The notes under the pieces: generated by a model
What the model saw: the letters and a program-made list of their open reading frames with translations, nothing else
The model's database searches: none
What the model was told of the DNA's origin: nothing
Position numbers and translations under genes: made by a program
Assembly: GCF_014205055.1 (NCBI RefSeq)
Contig: NZ_JACHMS010000001.1
Location: forward strand, 3,410,001 to 3,474,000
Source of the DNA: Streptomyces luteogriseus
Lineage (GTDB): Bacteria; Actinomycetota; Actinomycetes; Streptomycetales; Streptomycetaceae
Reading direction: 5' to 3'
Length of the DNA stretch: 64,000 bases
Shown: piece after piece, positions 9,017-17,607 of the stretch
Layout: each line of letters opens with the position of its first letter
Numbering within the stretch: position 1 is the stretch's first letter

Positions 9017-9824
9017 GTGGAGACAAGACCGGCGGTGGCGGAGGGCCTGTGGGCGTGGACGCCCCGCCGTGGCCTGACCCCGGCCCCGGAGCGGGCGGCG
9101 GGCGGGCGGGCGGCTGCTCGTCGCGGACTCCTGGCTGTTGCGCGAGGGCGGGGTGCGGGCCTACGCCCGGCACCGGCAGCGGTTCTCGCGGTCCTGCGTT
9201 GAGTGCGGCGGACCGGATCCGCGGCGGCTCGTGGCGTTCTGGCAGGACGTGACCGCCGCGCTGCCGCGCACGGGGACGTGGTTCCCCCGGGTGGAGCTGG
9301 CGGCCGGGTCCCTGGAACTGCGGCTGCTGCTGCGGCCCGCTCCGCCGCTCGGCACGGGGGTGCGCCTGTGGGCGGCGGGCCAGTCCGATCCGCGGACCGT
9401 CCCGCGGCGCAAGGGGCCGGACCTGGACGCCTTGGCCCGGGTGCGCCGCCGGGCCGCGGGCGAGGGCGCGGAGGAGGCGGTGCTGATCGCCCCCTCGGGC
9501 ACGGTCCTGGAGTCGGCCACCGCCGGTGTCCTGTGGTGGGAGGACGACACCCTGTGCCTGCCCCCGCCGCGGCTGCCCGTCCTGCCGAGCGTGACGGCCG
9601 GGCTGGTCCAGGAGCGGGCGCTGCGCTCCGGGTTCCGGATCGGGCACCGGGAGCGGACCGTGGCCGAGCTGGACGGCCGTGAGGTGTGGCTGGTGAACGC
9701 GCTGCACGGAATCCGGCCCGTGACGGGCTGGGCCGGCCGGCCGATGCGGGTGCCTCCGGCGGAACGGGCCGGTGAATGGCGGACATGGCTGGACGACATC
9801 ATGGAGCCGCTTCCGGCCGACTGA
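9017..9824 (+). pseudogene. pabC: aminodeoxychorismate lyase (PabC-like, class IV aminotransferase), frameshifted
   Basis: The product should cleave 4-amino-4-deoxychorismate to p-aminobenzoate and pyruvate using PLP. Frame 2 starts with GTG 9017 behind TGAGGAGG (9003-9010) and reads VETRPAVAEGLWAWTPRRGL ... PERAAGGR, then continues as nonsense to a stop at 9202. Frame 3 from about 9111 continues the family sequence: LLVADSWLLREGGVR, then RHRQRF, the PLP lysine in PRRKGPD (about 90 residues later) and GTVLESATAGVLWW. The join lies in a GC-only tract with (CGGG)3. Removing one nucleotide or one CGGG unit restores one ~268-residue protein. It may be a phase-variable gene, a true pseudogene or a sequencing error. 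The internal ATG at 9138 would give a lyase lacking its N-terminus. Confidence 0.8.
9092..9113. repeat. CGGG tetranucleotide tract at the pabC frameshift
   Basis: The tract reads CGGG, CGG, three further CGGG units and a final CGG. The reading frame of the lyase changes here. Short tandem tetranucleotides are prone to slipped-strand mispairing, and a change of one unit shifts the frame by one, exactly the shift observed. Confidence 0.75.
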
Positions 9825-9853
9825 ATTGCCGGGAAAAGCGGAGTGAAAGCAAC

Positions 9854-9875
9854 GCCGGGTCGAATGCGACCCGGC
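9854..9875. terminator. bidirectional hairpin terminator
   Basis: Perfect 9-bp stem GCCGGGTCG / CGACCCGGC with a 4-nt AATG loop, followed by a T-rich stretch (CTTTTCTTTT). It lies between the convergent pabC-like gene and the AhpD-like gene and can serve both. Confidence 0.85.
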
Positions 9876-9894
9876 GCCATTTCCGCTTTTCTTT

Positions 9895-10362
9895 TCAGCT
9901 TTTCGGGACCATGCGCGTAGCTATCGCGATGCGGTTGTAGGCGTTGATGACGGTGGCCGCCCAGATGAGGGCCGCGATCTGGTCCTCGTCGAAGACCTCG
10001 GCCGCCTCGGCGTAGACGGCGTCCGGGACGCGGCCGTCGTGGACCAGCGTCACCGCCTCGGTCAACGCCAGGGCGGCGCGCTCGTGTTCGGTGAAGAACG
10101 GCGTCTCCCGCCAGGCGGCCAGGGTGTGGAGGCGCTGCTCGGTCTCGCCCCGCCCGCGGGCGTCCCGGGTGTGCAGGTCGAGGCAGAACGCGCAGCCGTT
10201 GATCTGCGAGGCACGGATCCTCACCAGTTCCAGCAGTTCCGGTTCGAGTTTCGCGTCCTGGGCCGCGGAGACGGCGGCGGCATGCAGGGAGCCCATTGCC
10301 GCGGAGACGTCGGGGGTTATTTTCTTCAGGGCGACACGGGATATGGAGGAACGTTCACTCAT
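9895..10362 (-). CDS. carboxymuconolactone decarboxylase/AhpD-like protein (copy 1)
   Basis: 155 residues, the usual length of small AhpD-fold proteins. The redox motif CAFCLDLH (CxxC followed by a histidine three residues on) sits in ELVRIRASQINGCAFCLDLH, which identifies an AhpD/alkylhydroperoxidase-type thiol protein. The gene lies downstream of the MocR gene on the same strand with a 48-bp gap and may be co-transcribed with it. Two further members of the family are encoded beyond MocR. The role is probably peroxide or organic hydroperoxide reduction, or a thiol-redox step; the substrate is unknown. Confidence 0.85.
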   Translation of the reverse strand: MSERSSISRVALKKITPDVSAAMGSLHAAAVSAAQDAKLEPELLELVRIRASQINGCAFCLDLHTRDARGRGETEQRLHTLAAWRETPFFTEHERAALALTEAVTLVHDGRVPDAVYAEAAEVFDEDQIAALIWAATVINAYNRIAIATRMVPKS

Positions 10363-10410
10363 GGAGTGACCATATCCTTCGGGACGTATTCCGGAGGGGA
10401 ATTCGCGCGA

Positions 10411-11832
10411 TTATCCGGGCAGTACCGCGCACAGCGCGTCCAGCGCCCCGGACCAGGCGTGGTCCGGCGGGGTGCCGTAGCCGACGACCAGGGCGTCGTC
10501 GTGCTCGGCCGGCGCGGCGGGGTTGCGGTAGCGGGCGAGTCCGTGGAGCGCGAGACCCCGCCAGTGCGCCGCCTGGACCACCGACTGCTCGGTGCCCGGC
10601 GGCAGTCGCAGCAGGACGTGCAGCCCGGCCGCGATGCCGGTGACGCGGGCTTCCGGGGCCCGGGCGGCGACGGCGGCGACCAGGGCGTCCCGGCGGCGCC
10701 GGTAGCGCAGGCGGGTCGCGCGGACGTGCCGGTCGTAGGCGCCGGAGGTGAGGAACTCGGCCAGGGTCAGCTGGTCCAGCACCCCGCACGTGTCGACGCC
10801 GCCCTTGGCCGCGGCGGCCTCCTCGGCGAGGCCCGGCGGCAGCACCATCCAGGCCAGCCGCAGTCCGGGCGCGAGGGACTTGCTCGCGGTGCCCAGGTAG
10901 ACCACCCGGTCGGGGTCCAGGCCCTGGAGCGCGCCGACGGGCTGCCGGTCGTAGCGGAACTCACCGTCGTAGTCGTCCTCCAGCACCAGTCCGCCGGTGC
11001 GTCGCGCCCAGTCCACGACGGCCGTACGGCGGTCCCGGTGCAGGGGCACGCCCATGGGGAACTGGTGGGCGGGGGTGAGGAGAACGGCCTCGGCGGCCGT
11101 CAGCCCGCCCGGGTCGGTGCCGAGTCGGTCGAAGGGCAGCGGGGTGGTGCGCAGTCCGCACGCAGCCAGGATCCTCCTGTGCACGTCGAGGCCGTACGAC
11201 TCGACCGCGACCGTCCGTGCCCCGCGCGCCCGCAGGACCGTGCCCAGCAGCTTCAGGCCGTGCGCGAACCCACCGCACACCACGATCCGTTCGGGGTCGG
11301 CGCGCACGCCCCGGGCCCGGGACAGGTACCCGGCGAGCGCGGCCCGCAGCTCGGGGCGGCCGCGCGGGTCGCCGTAGTCCAGGGCCTGGTACGGGGCGGC
11401 CGTGAGGGCGCGGCGGGCGGCCTTGAGCCACTCCGTGCGCGGGAAGGACGCGAGGTCGGGGCTGCCCGGGCGCAGATCGTAGGCCGGGCGGGTGGCGGCG
11501 CGGGGGTGGGGTGCCGTGCCGGACGGCGGGACGACCTCACTCCCCCACCGCCTCAAGGGCGTGGGAGGTGCCCCCATCGCGACCCGGGTGCCCGAGCCCT
11601 GCCGGGCGGTGAGCCAGCCCTCGGCGACGAGGTCGGCGTAGGCGTCGGCGACGGTGTTGCGGGCGATGCCCAGGTCGGCGGCGAGCGCGCGGGAGGAGGG
11701 CAGCCGGGTGCCGGGGGCCAGCCGGCCGGAGCGCACGGCCTCGCGCAGGGCGTCGGTCAGGCCCCTGCGCAGGCCCGGTCCGGTCGGCTCCACCAGCAGG
11801 TCGATGCCCAGAGTGGCCCAGGTTTCCGCCAT
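10411..11832 (-). CDS. MocR/PdxR-type transcriptional regulator (GntR HTH + aminotransferase fold)
   Basis: 473 residues. Residues ~15-80 are a GntR-type winged helix (LPSSRALAADLGIARNTVADAYADLVAEG). Residues ~115-470 are a fold-type I aminotransferase domain; the PLP lysine lies in GTASKSLAPGLRLAW. MocR proteins are PLP- or amine-responsive regulators that commonly control the divergent gene, here two AhpD-like proteins and a lyase. The interdomain linker contains the residues GAPPTPLRRWGSE, encoded by a dispersed hairpin repeat. The ATG has no ribosome site and lies 8 nt from a -10-like TATGGT on the minus strand, so the transcript is probably leaderless. Confidence 0.9.
   Translation of the reverse strand: MAETWATLGIDLLVEPTGPGLRRGLTDALREAVRSGRLAPGTRLPSSRALAADLGIARNTVADAYADLVAEGWLTARQGSGTRVAMGAPPTPLRRWGSEVVPPSGTAPHPRAATRPAYDLRPGSPDLASFPRTEWLKAARRALTAAPYQALDYGDPRGRPELRAALAGYLSRARGVRADPERIVVCGGFAHGLKLLGTVLRARGARTVAVESYGLDVHRRILAACGLRTTPLPFDRLGTDPGGLTAAEAVLLTPAHQFPMGVPLHRDRRTAVVDWARRTGGLVLEDDYDGEFRYDRQPVGALQGLDPDRVVYLGTASKSLAPGLRLAWMVLPPGLAEEAAAAKGGVDTCGVLDQLTLAEFLTSGAYDRHVRATRLRYRRRRDALVAAVAARAPEARVTGIAAGLHVLLRLPPGTEQSVVQAAHWRGLALHGLARYRNPAAPAEHDDALVVGYGTPPDHAWSGALDALCAVLPG
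11540..11576 (-). repeat. dispersed hairpin repeat inside the MocR coding sequence (copy A)
   Basis: On the minus strand the element begins TGGGGGCACCTCCCA and ends TGGGGGAG, with an internal stem CTCCCA.CGCC / GGCG.TGGGGGAG. The same ends are found at 12688-12722 on the plus strand. It falls in the linker between the DNA-binding and PLP domains and keeps the frame. Confidence 0.7.
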
Positions 11833-11879
11833 GGAAATGGACCATACTCCTGGGCTGCTTCCTTCCTAGGGTCGAGGGC
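11833..11879. promoter_or_regulatory. divergent promoter region shared by mocR and the AhpD operon
   Basis: Only 47 bp separate the two start codons. TAGGGT at 11867-11872 is 7 nt from the rightward ATG at 11880, and on the minus strand TATGGT (11841-11846) is 8 nt from the leftward ATG at 11832. Both transcripts would be leaderless. The layout forces the regulator and RNA polymerase to compete for the same DNA face, the usual arrangement for MocR autoregulation. Confidence 0.55.
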
Positions 11880-12398
11880 ATGACGACGCACACCGACGAG
11901 ACGACGCCCCCGGCAGGCGCGGAGTACGCCCCCGAGCGGCCCGCCCGCCTGGAGTGGGCCAAGCACGCGCCCGAGGTCTACAAGGCGATGGTCCGGCTGG
12001 AGACCGCCGCCCGTAAGGGTCTCGACCCCACGCTGTACGAGCTGGTGAAGATCCGCGCCTCCCAGATCAACCACTGCGCGTTCTGCATCGACATGCACAC
12101 CAAGGACGCCCTCGCGGCGGGTGAGAGCGTCGAGCGGATCGTGCAGCTCAGCGCCTGGGACGAGTCGCGGCACTTCTACACCGAGAAGGAGATCGCCGCG
12201 CTGGAGCTGACGGAGGCGGTGACGGTCCTGACGGACGGGTTCGTGCCGGACGAGGTCTACGACAACGCCGCGAAGCACTTCGAGGAGGCCGAGCTGGCAC
12301 AGGTCATCGCCGCGATCACGGCCATCAACGCCTGGAACCGGTTCGGGGTGACCTGCCGGATGGCGCCGGGGCACTACGAGCCCGGCCAGTACAAGTGA
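11880..12398 (+). CDS. carboxymuconolactone decarboxylase/AhpD-like protein (copy 2)
   Basis: 172 residues with the motif INHCAFCIDMHTKDAL (CxxC plus histidine), a Thr/Asp-rich N-terminal extension of ~25 residues and the family tail VITAINAWNRFGVTCRM. It is divergent from the MocR gene and its stop overlaps the start of the next AhpD-like gene (GTGA), so the two products are made in a coupled way and might form a hetero-oligomer. AhpD-fold proteins are usually trimers or hexamers. Expected role: thiol-based peroxidase or related redox chemistry. Confidence 0.87.
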   Translation: MTTHTDETTPPAGAEYAPERPARLEWAKHAPEVYKAMVRLETAARKGLDPTLYELVKIRASQINHCAFCIDMHTKDALAAGESVERIVQLSAWDESRHFYTEKEIAALELTEAVTVLTDGFVPDEVYDNAAKHFEEAELAQVIAAITAINAWNRFGVTCRMAPGHYEPGQYK

Positions 12399-12871
12399 CG
12401 ACCCGGACCCGGCTGCTGGACCCCGCGGTCGGCCGGGCCCTCTCGGACGTCAGCGCCACGGCGAAGAAGGGCCTCGGCGACCCGGCCCTGGCCGAACTCG
12501 TCGTCATCCGCGCCTCGCAGCTCAACCACTGCGCGTTCTGCCTCGACATGCACCTCGCGCTCGCCCGTGAGTACGGGGTGAGCGAGCGGCAGTTGGATCT
12601 GCTGGCCGCGTGGGAGGAGGCGGAGGGCGTCTTCGACGAGCGGGAGCGGGCCGCGCTGGCGCTGACCGAGGCGGTCACGGTCCTCACTGGGGGCACCTCC
12701 CAGGCTTTCGGCTCTGGGGGAGGGTTCGTGCCGGACGAGGTGTACGAGCGCGCGGCCCGGCATTTCGACGAGACGCGGCTGGCCCATCTGATCGGGCTGG
12801 TCGTCGCCATCAACAACTGGAACCGGGTGATGGTGAGTCGCCGGATTCCGCCAGGGGGTTACACGCCATGA
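12395..12871 (+). CDS. carboxymuconolactone decarboxylase/AhpD-like protein (copy 3)
   Basis: 158 residues from GTG 12395. Motif LNHCAFCLDMHLAL. It aligns with copy 2 throughout (ALTEAVTVLT ... FVPDEVYERAARHFDE) except for an insertion of about 12 residues, GGTSQAFGSGGG, which is encoded by a dispersed hairpin repeat. The insertion lies in a surface loop before the FVPDEVY segment, so the fold should tolerate it. The stop overlaps the following lyase gene by 4 bp. Confidence 0.87.
   Translation: MTTRTRLLDPAVGRALSDVSATAKKGLGDPALAELVVIRASQLNHCAFCLDMHLALAREYGVSERQLDLLAAWEEAEGVFDERERAALALTEAVTVLTGGTSQAFGSGGGFVPDEVYERAARHFDETRLAHLIGLVVAINNWNRVMVSRRIPPGGYTP
12688..12722 (+). repeat. dispersed hairpin repeat inside an AhpD-like gene (copy B)
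   Basis: Begins TGGGGGCACCTCCCA and ends TGGGGGAG, as in copy A on the other strand at 11540-11576; the middle differs. Comparison with the paralogue at 11880 shows it as a clean insertion of about 36 nt that keeps the reading frame. This is direct evidence that the element is mobile or was acquired after the duplication. Confidence 0.75.
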
Positions 12872-13587
12872 CCAAGGCCGATGTGTTCCGGGCCCTGCAC
12901 CGGGGCCGGGTGCCCGGTGATCCGCTCGTGCTGCCCGGGCCGTGGGACGCGGCCAGCGCGCGGGTGTTCGCCGAGGCCGGGTTTCCCGCGCTCGCCACGC
13001 CCAGCGCCGGGGTCGCCGCCTCGCTCGGGTACGAGGACGGGCAGGTCCCGGCCGACGAGATGTTCGCGGCCGTCGCCCGGATCGTCCGGGCCGTCGACGT
13101 GCCCGTGTCGGCGGACGTGGAGGGCGGCTACGGGCTCGCGCCGAAGGACCTCGTGGAGCGGCTGCTGGAGGTGGGCGCGGTCGGCTGCAACCTGGAGGAC
13201 TCGGCGGACGGGGTGCTGAAGGACCCCCGCGCACACGCCGCCTGGCTGGCGGAGGTGCGCGAGGCGGCCGGTGACCGGCTGTTCGTCAACGCGCGCATCG
13301 ACACCTTCTCCCGCGGCGTCGACGATCCCGGCCAGGCCATCGAGCGGGCCGCGTTGTACGTCGCCGCCGGAGCCGACTGTGTGTATCCGATCGGGGCCCC
13401 GCCGGAGATCCTGCCGCTGCTGCGGGCCGGGATCCAGGGGCCGGTCAACGTCGGGGCCCTGACGGACGAGGGCCCCTCGCCCGCCGAACTCGGCGAACGA
13501 GGGGCCACCCGGGTCACCTTCGGTCCGGGGCTCCAGCGGCGGGCCACCCGCGCACTGCGGGAGATCGCCGCGGGGCTGCGACGGTAG
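12868..13587 (+). CDS. isocitrate lyase/PEP mutase superfamily enzyme
   Basis: 239 residues, ATG overlapping the preceding stop. Family features: PGPWDAASARVFAEAGFPALATPSAGVAASLGY near the N-terminus, the metal-binding DVEGGYG near residue 90, NLEDS near 110 and NARIDTF near 150. The subgroup includes oxaloacetate decarboxylases, carboxyphosphonoenolpyruvate- and methylisocitrate-lyase-like enzymes that make or cleave C-C or P-C bonds next to an alpha-keto acid. The long ICL flap with KKCGH is absent, so it is not a glyoxylate-cycle enzyme. The substrate is not predictable. Convergent with the betaine operon, with only 6 bp between the stops. Confidence 0.85.
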   Translation: MTKADVFRALHRGRVPGDPLVLPGPWDAASARVFAEAGFPALATPSAGVAASLGYEDGQVPADEMFAAVARIVRAVDVPVSADVEGGYGLAPKDLVERLLEVGAVGCNLEDSADGVLKDPRAHAAWLAEVREAAGDRLFVNARIDTFSRGVDDPGQAIERAALYVAAGADCVYPIGAPPEILPLLRAGIQGPVNVGALTDEGPSPAELGERGATRVTFGPGLQRRATRALREIAAGLRR

Positions 13588-13593
13588 GGACGC

Positions 13594-14550
13594 TCAGGAC
13601 AGCCACTTCTTCCACGTGGACTCGTGGCTGTCCACCCACTTCTTCGCCGCGTCCTCCGGCGTCATCTTCTTGTCGGCGATCATCAGGGAGACCTCGTTCT
13701 GGTCCTCGGTCGTCCACTTGAACTTCCTCAGGAAGGCCGCCGCCTTGCCGCCCTTCTTCGCGAAGTCCGCGTTGAGGTACTTCTGCAGTGGGGTGTGCGG
13801 ATAGGCACAGGCGACCTTCTCCGGGTCTGCGTCGCAGCCCTCCTTGTACGGCGGCAGCTTCACCTCGGTCATCGGGACCTTCTTGAAGAGCCACTGCGGC
13901 GAGTACCAGTAGGTGAGGAAGGGCTTCTTCTCCTTGGCGAACTGCCTCATCTGCGTGATCTGCGCCGCCTCGGACCCGGCGAACACCACCTGGTAGTCCA
14001 GCTTCAGGTTCTTCACCAGCGCCTTGTCATTGGTGACGTAGGACGGCGAACCGTCCATCAGCTGTCCCTTGCTGCCGCTCTCCGGGGTCCGGAACTGATC
14101 GGCGTACTTGTTGAGGTTCTTCCAGTTCGTGATGTCCGGGTGCTTCTTGGCGAAGTACGTCGGGACGAACCAGCCGATGTGTCCGGTGACGCCGAGTTCG
14201 CCGCCGGGCGCGATCGTCTTCTTGTCCTTGACGTACCGCTGTTCCTGCTCGGGGTGGCCCCAGTCCTCCAGGAGCGCGTCGACGCGGCCCTGGCTGAGGG
14301 CGTCCCAGGCGGGCACCTCGTCGACCTGGACGGTGTCGACGCGGTAGCCCAGCTCGTGCTCCAGGAGGTACTGGGCGACGGCCACGTTGGACTGGGCGCC
14401 CACCCAGGACTGCACGGACAGGGTCACGGTCTTGGCGCCCTGAGCGTTGGCGAAGGGCGACGCCTGCTTGGTCATGTCGGCGGCACCGCAGCCGGTGAGC
14501 AGCGCCAGGGAGCTCACCGCGGCGACCGCGGCGGAGGTACGGAATCGCAT
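13594..14550 (-). CDS. glycine betaine/choline ABC transporter substrate-binding lipoprotein
   Basis: 318 residues. The N-terminus is a lipoprotein signal with lipobox LLTGC (Cys at about residue 21). The mature part is an OpuAC-type periplasmic-binding fold (VTLSVQSWVGAQSNVAVAQYLLEHELGY; tryptophans and tyrosines in WYSPQWLF and GHIGWFVPTYF that would cage a quaternary amine). It is the last gene of the leftward operon, 1 bp after the permease, and supplies choline or betaine to the system. Confidence 0.9.
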   Translation of the reverse strand: MRFRTSAAVAAVSSLALLTGCGAADMTKQASPFANAQGAKTVTLSVQSWVGAQSNVAVAQYLLEHELGYRVDTVQVDEVPAWDALSQGRVDALLEDWGHPEQEQRYVKDKKTIAPGGELGVTGHIGWFVPTYFAKKHPDITNWKNLNKYADQFRTPESGSKGQLMDGSPSYVTNDKALVKNLKLDYQVVFAGSEAAQITQMRQFAKEKKPFLTYWYSPQWLFKKVPMTEVKLPPYKEGCDADPEKVACAYPHTPLQKYLNADFAKKGGKAAAFLRKFKWTTEDQNEVSLMIADKKMTPEDAAKKWVDSHESTWKKWLS

Positions 14551-14551
14551 G

Positions 14552-16500
14552 TCACGCTCCCTTCTTCGCGCGGCGTTCGGTGGGCTGGGTCACCCGGTCG
14601 AGCATCAGGCCGAGGCAGACGATCGCGCCGCCTGCCACCAGACCGGTCGCCAGGTCGCCCTGGGCGAGGCCGAAGACGACGTCGTAGCCGAGAGCGCCAC
14701 CGCCGACCAGGCCGCCGATGACGACGACGGCGAGGACCAGGACGAGGCCCTGGTTGACGGCGAGCAGCAGCGCCGGGCGGGCCAGCGGGAGCTGCACCTG
14801 CTTCAGCTGCTGCCAGCTGGTCGCACCGAGCGAGCTGGAGGACTCCAGCGCGGCCGGGTCGACCTGGCGCAGGCCCTGGGTGGTGATCCGGACGACGGCC
14901 GGCAGCGCGTAGACGATCGCGGCGGCGACGGCCGGGGCGCGGCCGACGCCGAACAGGGCGACGACCGGGATCAGGTACACGAACTGCGGCATCGTCTGGA
15001 ACACGTCGAGGACCGGGCGCAGCGCCCGCTCCAGACGGTCGCTGCGGGCCGCGGCGATGCCGACGGCGAAGCCGACGACCAGGGTGACGGCGACGGCCGC
15101 GAGGACCTGGGAGAGGGTGTCCAGGGAGGGCTTCCAGACGCCGAGGACACCGATCGCGGCCATGGCGAGGACGGCGGTGAGCGCGGTGCGCCAGGTGCCG
15201 ATGACCCAGGCCAGGGCGGCGACGATCAGCAGCACCGCCCACCAGGGCAGCGCCTGCAGGCCGTCGCGCATCGGGTCGAGGACCCAGGTGGTGAAGTGGC
15301 CGGCCCAGTCGGCGGTGCCGCCGATGACGGGCACGCCCGAGTACAGGTGGGCGGTCATCCAGTCGACGGCGCGGTTGACGGGCTCGGCGATGGCGACGAC
15401 CCACGAGTCGGGCCAGTCGAGGCGGCCCGCGAGCCGCCCGGCGACCGCCACGGCGACGACACCGGCGAGGGCGAGGAGCCAGCCGCGTCCGCTGTGGGGC
15501 TCGGGTTCGGCGCCGAGCTTCTCCCCGGCCGCGCAGGTGACGCGGTCCAGGACGACGGCCAGCAGCACGATCGGGATGCCGGCGGCGAGCGCGGCGCCGA
15601 CGTCTACGGAGGCCAGCGCCTGGTAGACGCGGTCACCGAGACCGCCCGCGCCGATGACGGCCGCGATGACGGCCATGGACAGCGCCATCATGATCGTCTG
15701 GTTGAGGCCCAGGAGGAGTTCCTTGCGGGCCAGCGGGATCCGGGCCGTCAGCAGGCGCTGGCGTGCCGTGGAGCCGAGCGACTCGACGGCCTCCAGCACC
15801 TCCTTGTCGGCGCCGCGGAGCCCGAGCGAGGTGAGGCGGGCCATGGGCGGGGCGGCGTAGACGACGGTGGCCAGGACGGCTGCCGGGACGCCGATGCCGA
15901 AGACCAGCACGACCGGCAGGAGGTAGGCGAAGGCGGGCAGCACCTGCATGGTGTCCAGGACCGGCCGCAGCACGCGGTCCATCCGGTCGGACAGCCCGGC
16001 GGCGAGCCCGAGCAGCACGCCCACCACCACCGACGCGAGGACCGCGACGACCATCAGGGCGAGCGTCTGCATGGTCGGCACCCACATGCCGAGGAGCCCG
16101 CAGGCGAGGAACGCGGCGGCCGTGCCGAGGGCCAGCTTCACGCCCGCCACGCGCCAGGCGACCAGCGCGCCCAGGGCCGTCACGCCCGCCCAGCCGACGG
16201 CCAGGAGGGTGAGGTAGACGGCCCGTACGGCGATGACGACGACGTTGCTGACGTGGCCGAAGAAGTACAGGAACAGCGGGTGGCTGTCGCGGTTGTCGAT
16301 GATCCAGTCGCTGGCCTTGGCGAGCGGCTCGGAGAAGTCGACGGTCAGCGCGCTCGGCCAGGTGCCGCTCGCCCAGCGGGCGTTGGCCAGCGGCACGAGG
16401 ATCGCGGCGGCGAGGGCGAGCAGCAGCAGCTTGTGCACGGCCCGGTGCTTGAGGAGGCCGGGCAGGCCGACCCTGGGCGGATTCGCGGTGATGGTCGCCA

Positions 16501-16501
<1 letters not shown>
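14552..16501 (-). CDS. glycine betaine ABC transporter permease, two permease domains fused
   Basis: 649 residues, about twice the length of a usual OpuAB/ProW permease. Two homologous BPD-type permease modules are visible: one with LPAFAYLLPVVLVFGIG ... GADKEVLEAVESLGSTARQRLLTARIPLARKELLLG, the second with MPQFVYLIPVVALFGVG ... VDPAALESSSSLGATSWQQLKQVQLPLARPALLLA. Each has its own EAA loop (VESLGST, SSSLGAT), so one polypeptide can form the complete transmembrane pore. Its GTG/ATG at 16501 abuts the ATPase stop. The fusion is a known variant in actinobacteria. Confidence 0.9.

Positions 16502-17603
<1,102 letters not shown>

Positions 17604-17607
<4 letters not shown>

Noticed and set aside
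12395..12871. Frameshift or domain loss in AhpD copy 3
   Set aside because: The odd segment is a clean in-frame insertion from a dispersed repeat; the catalytic motif and both ends are intact.
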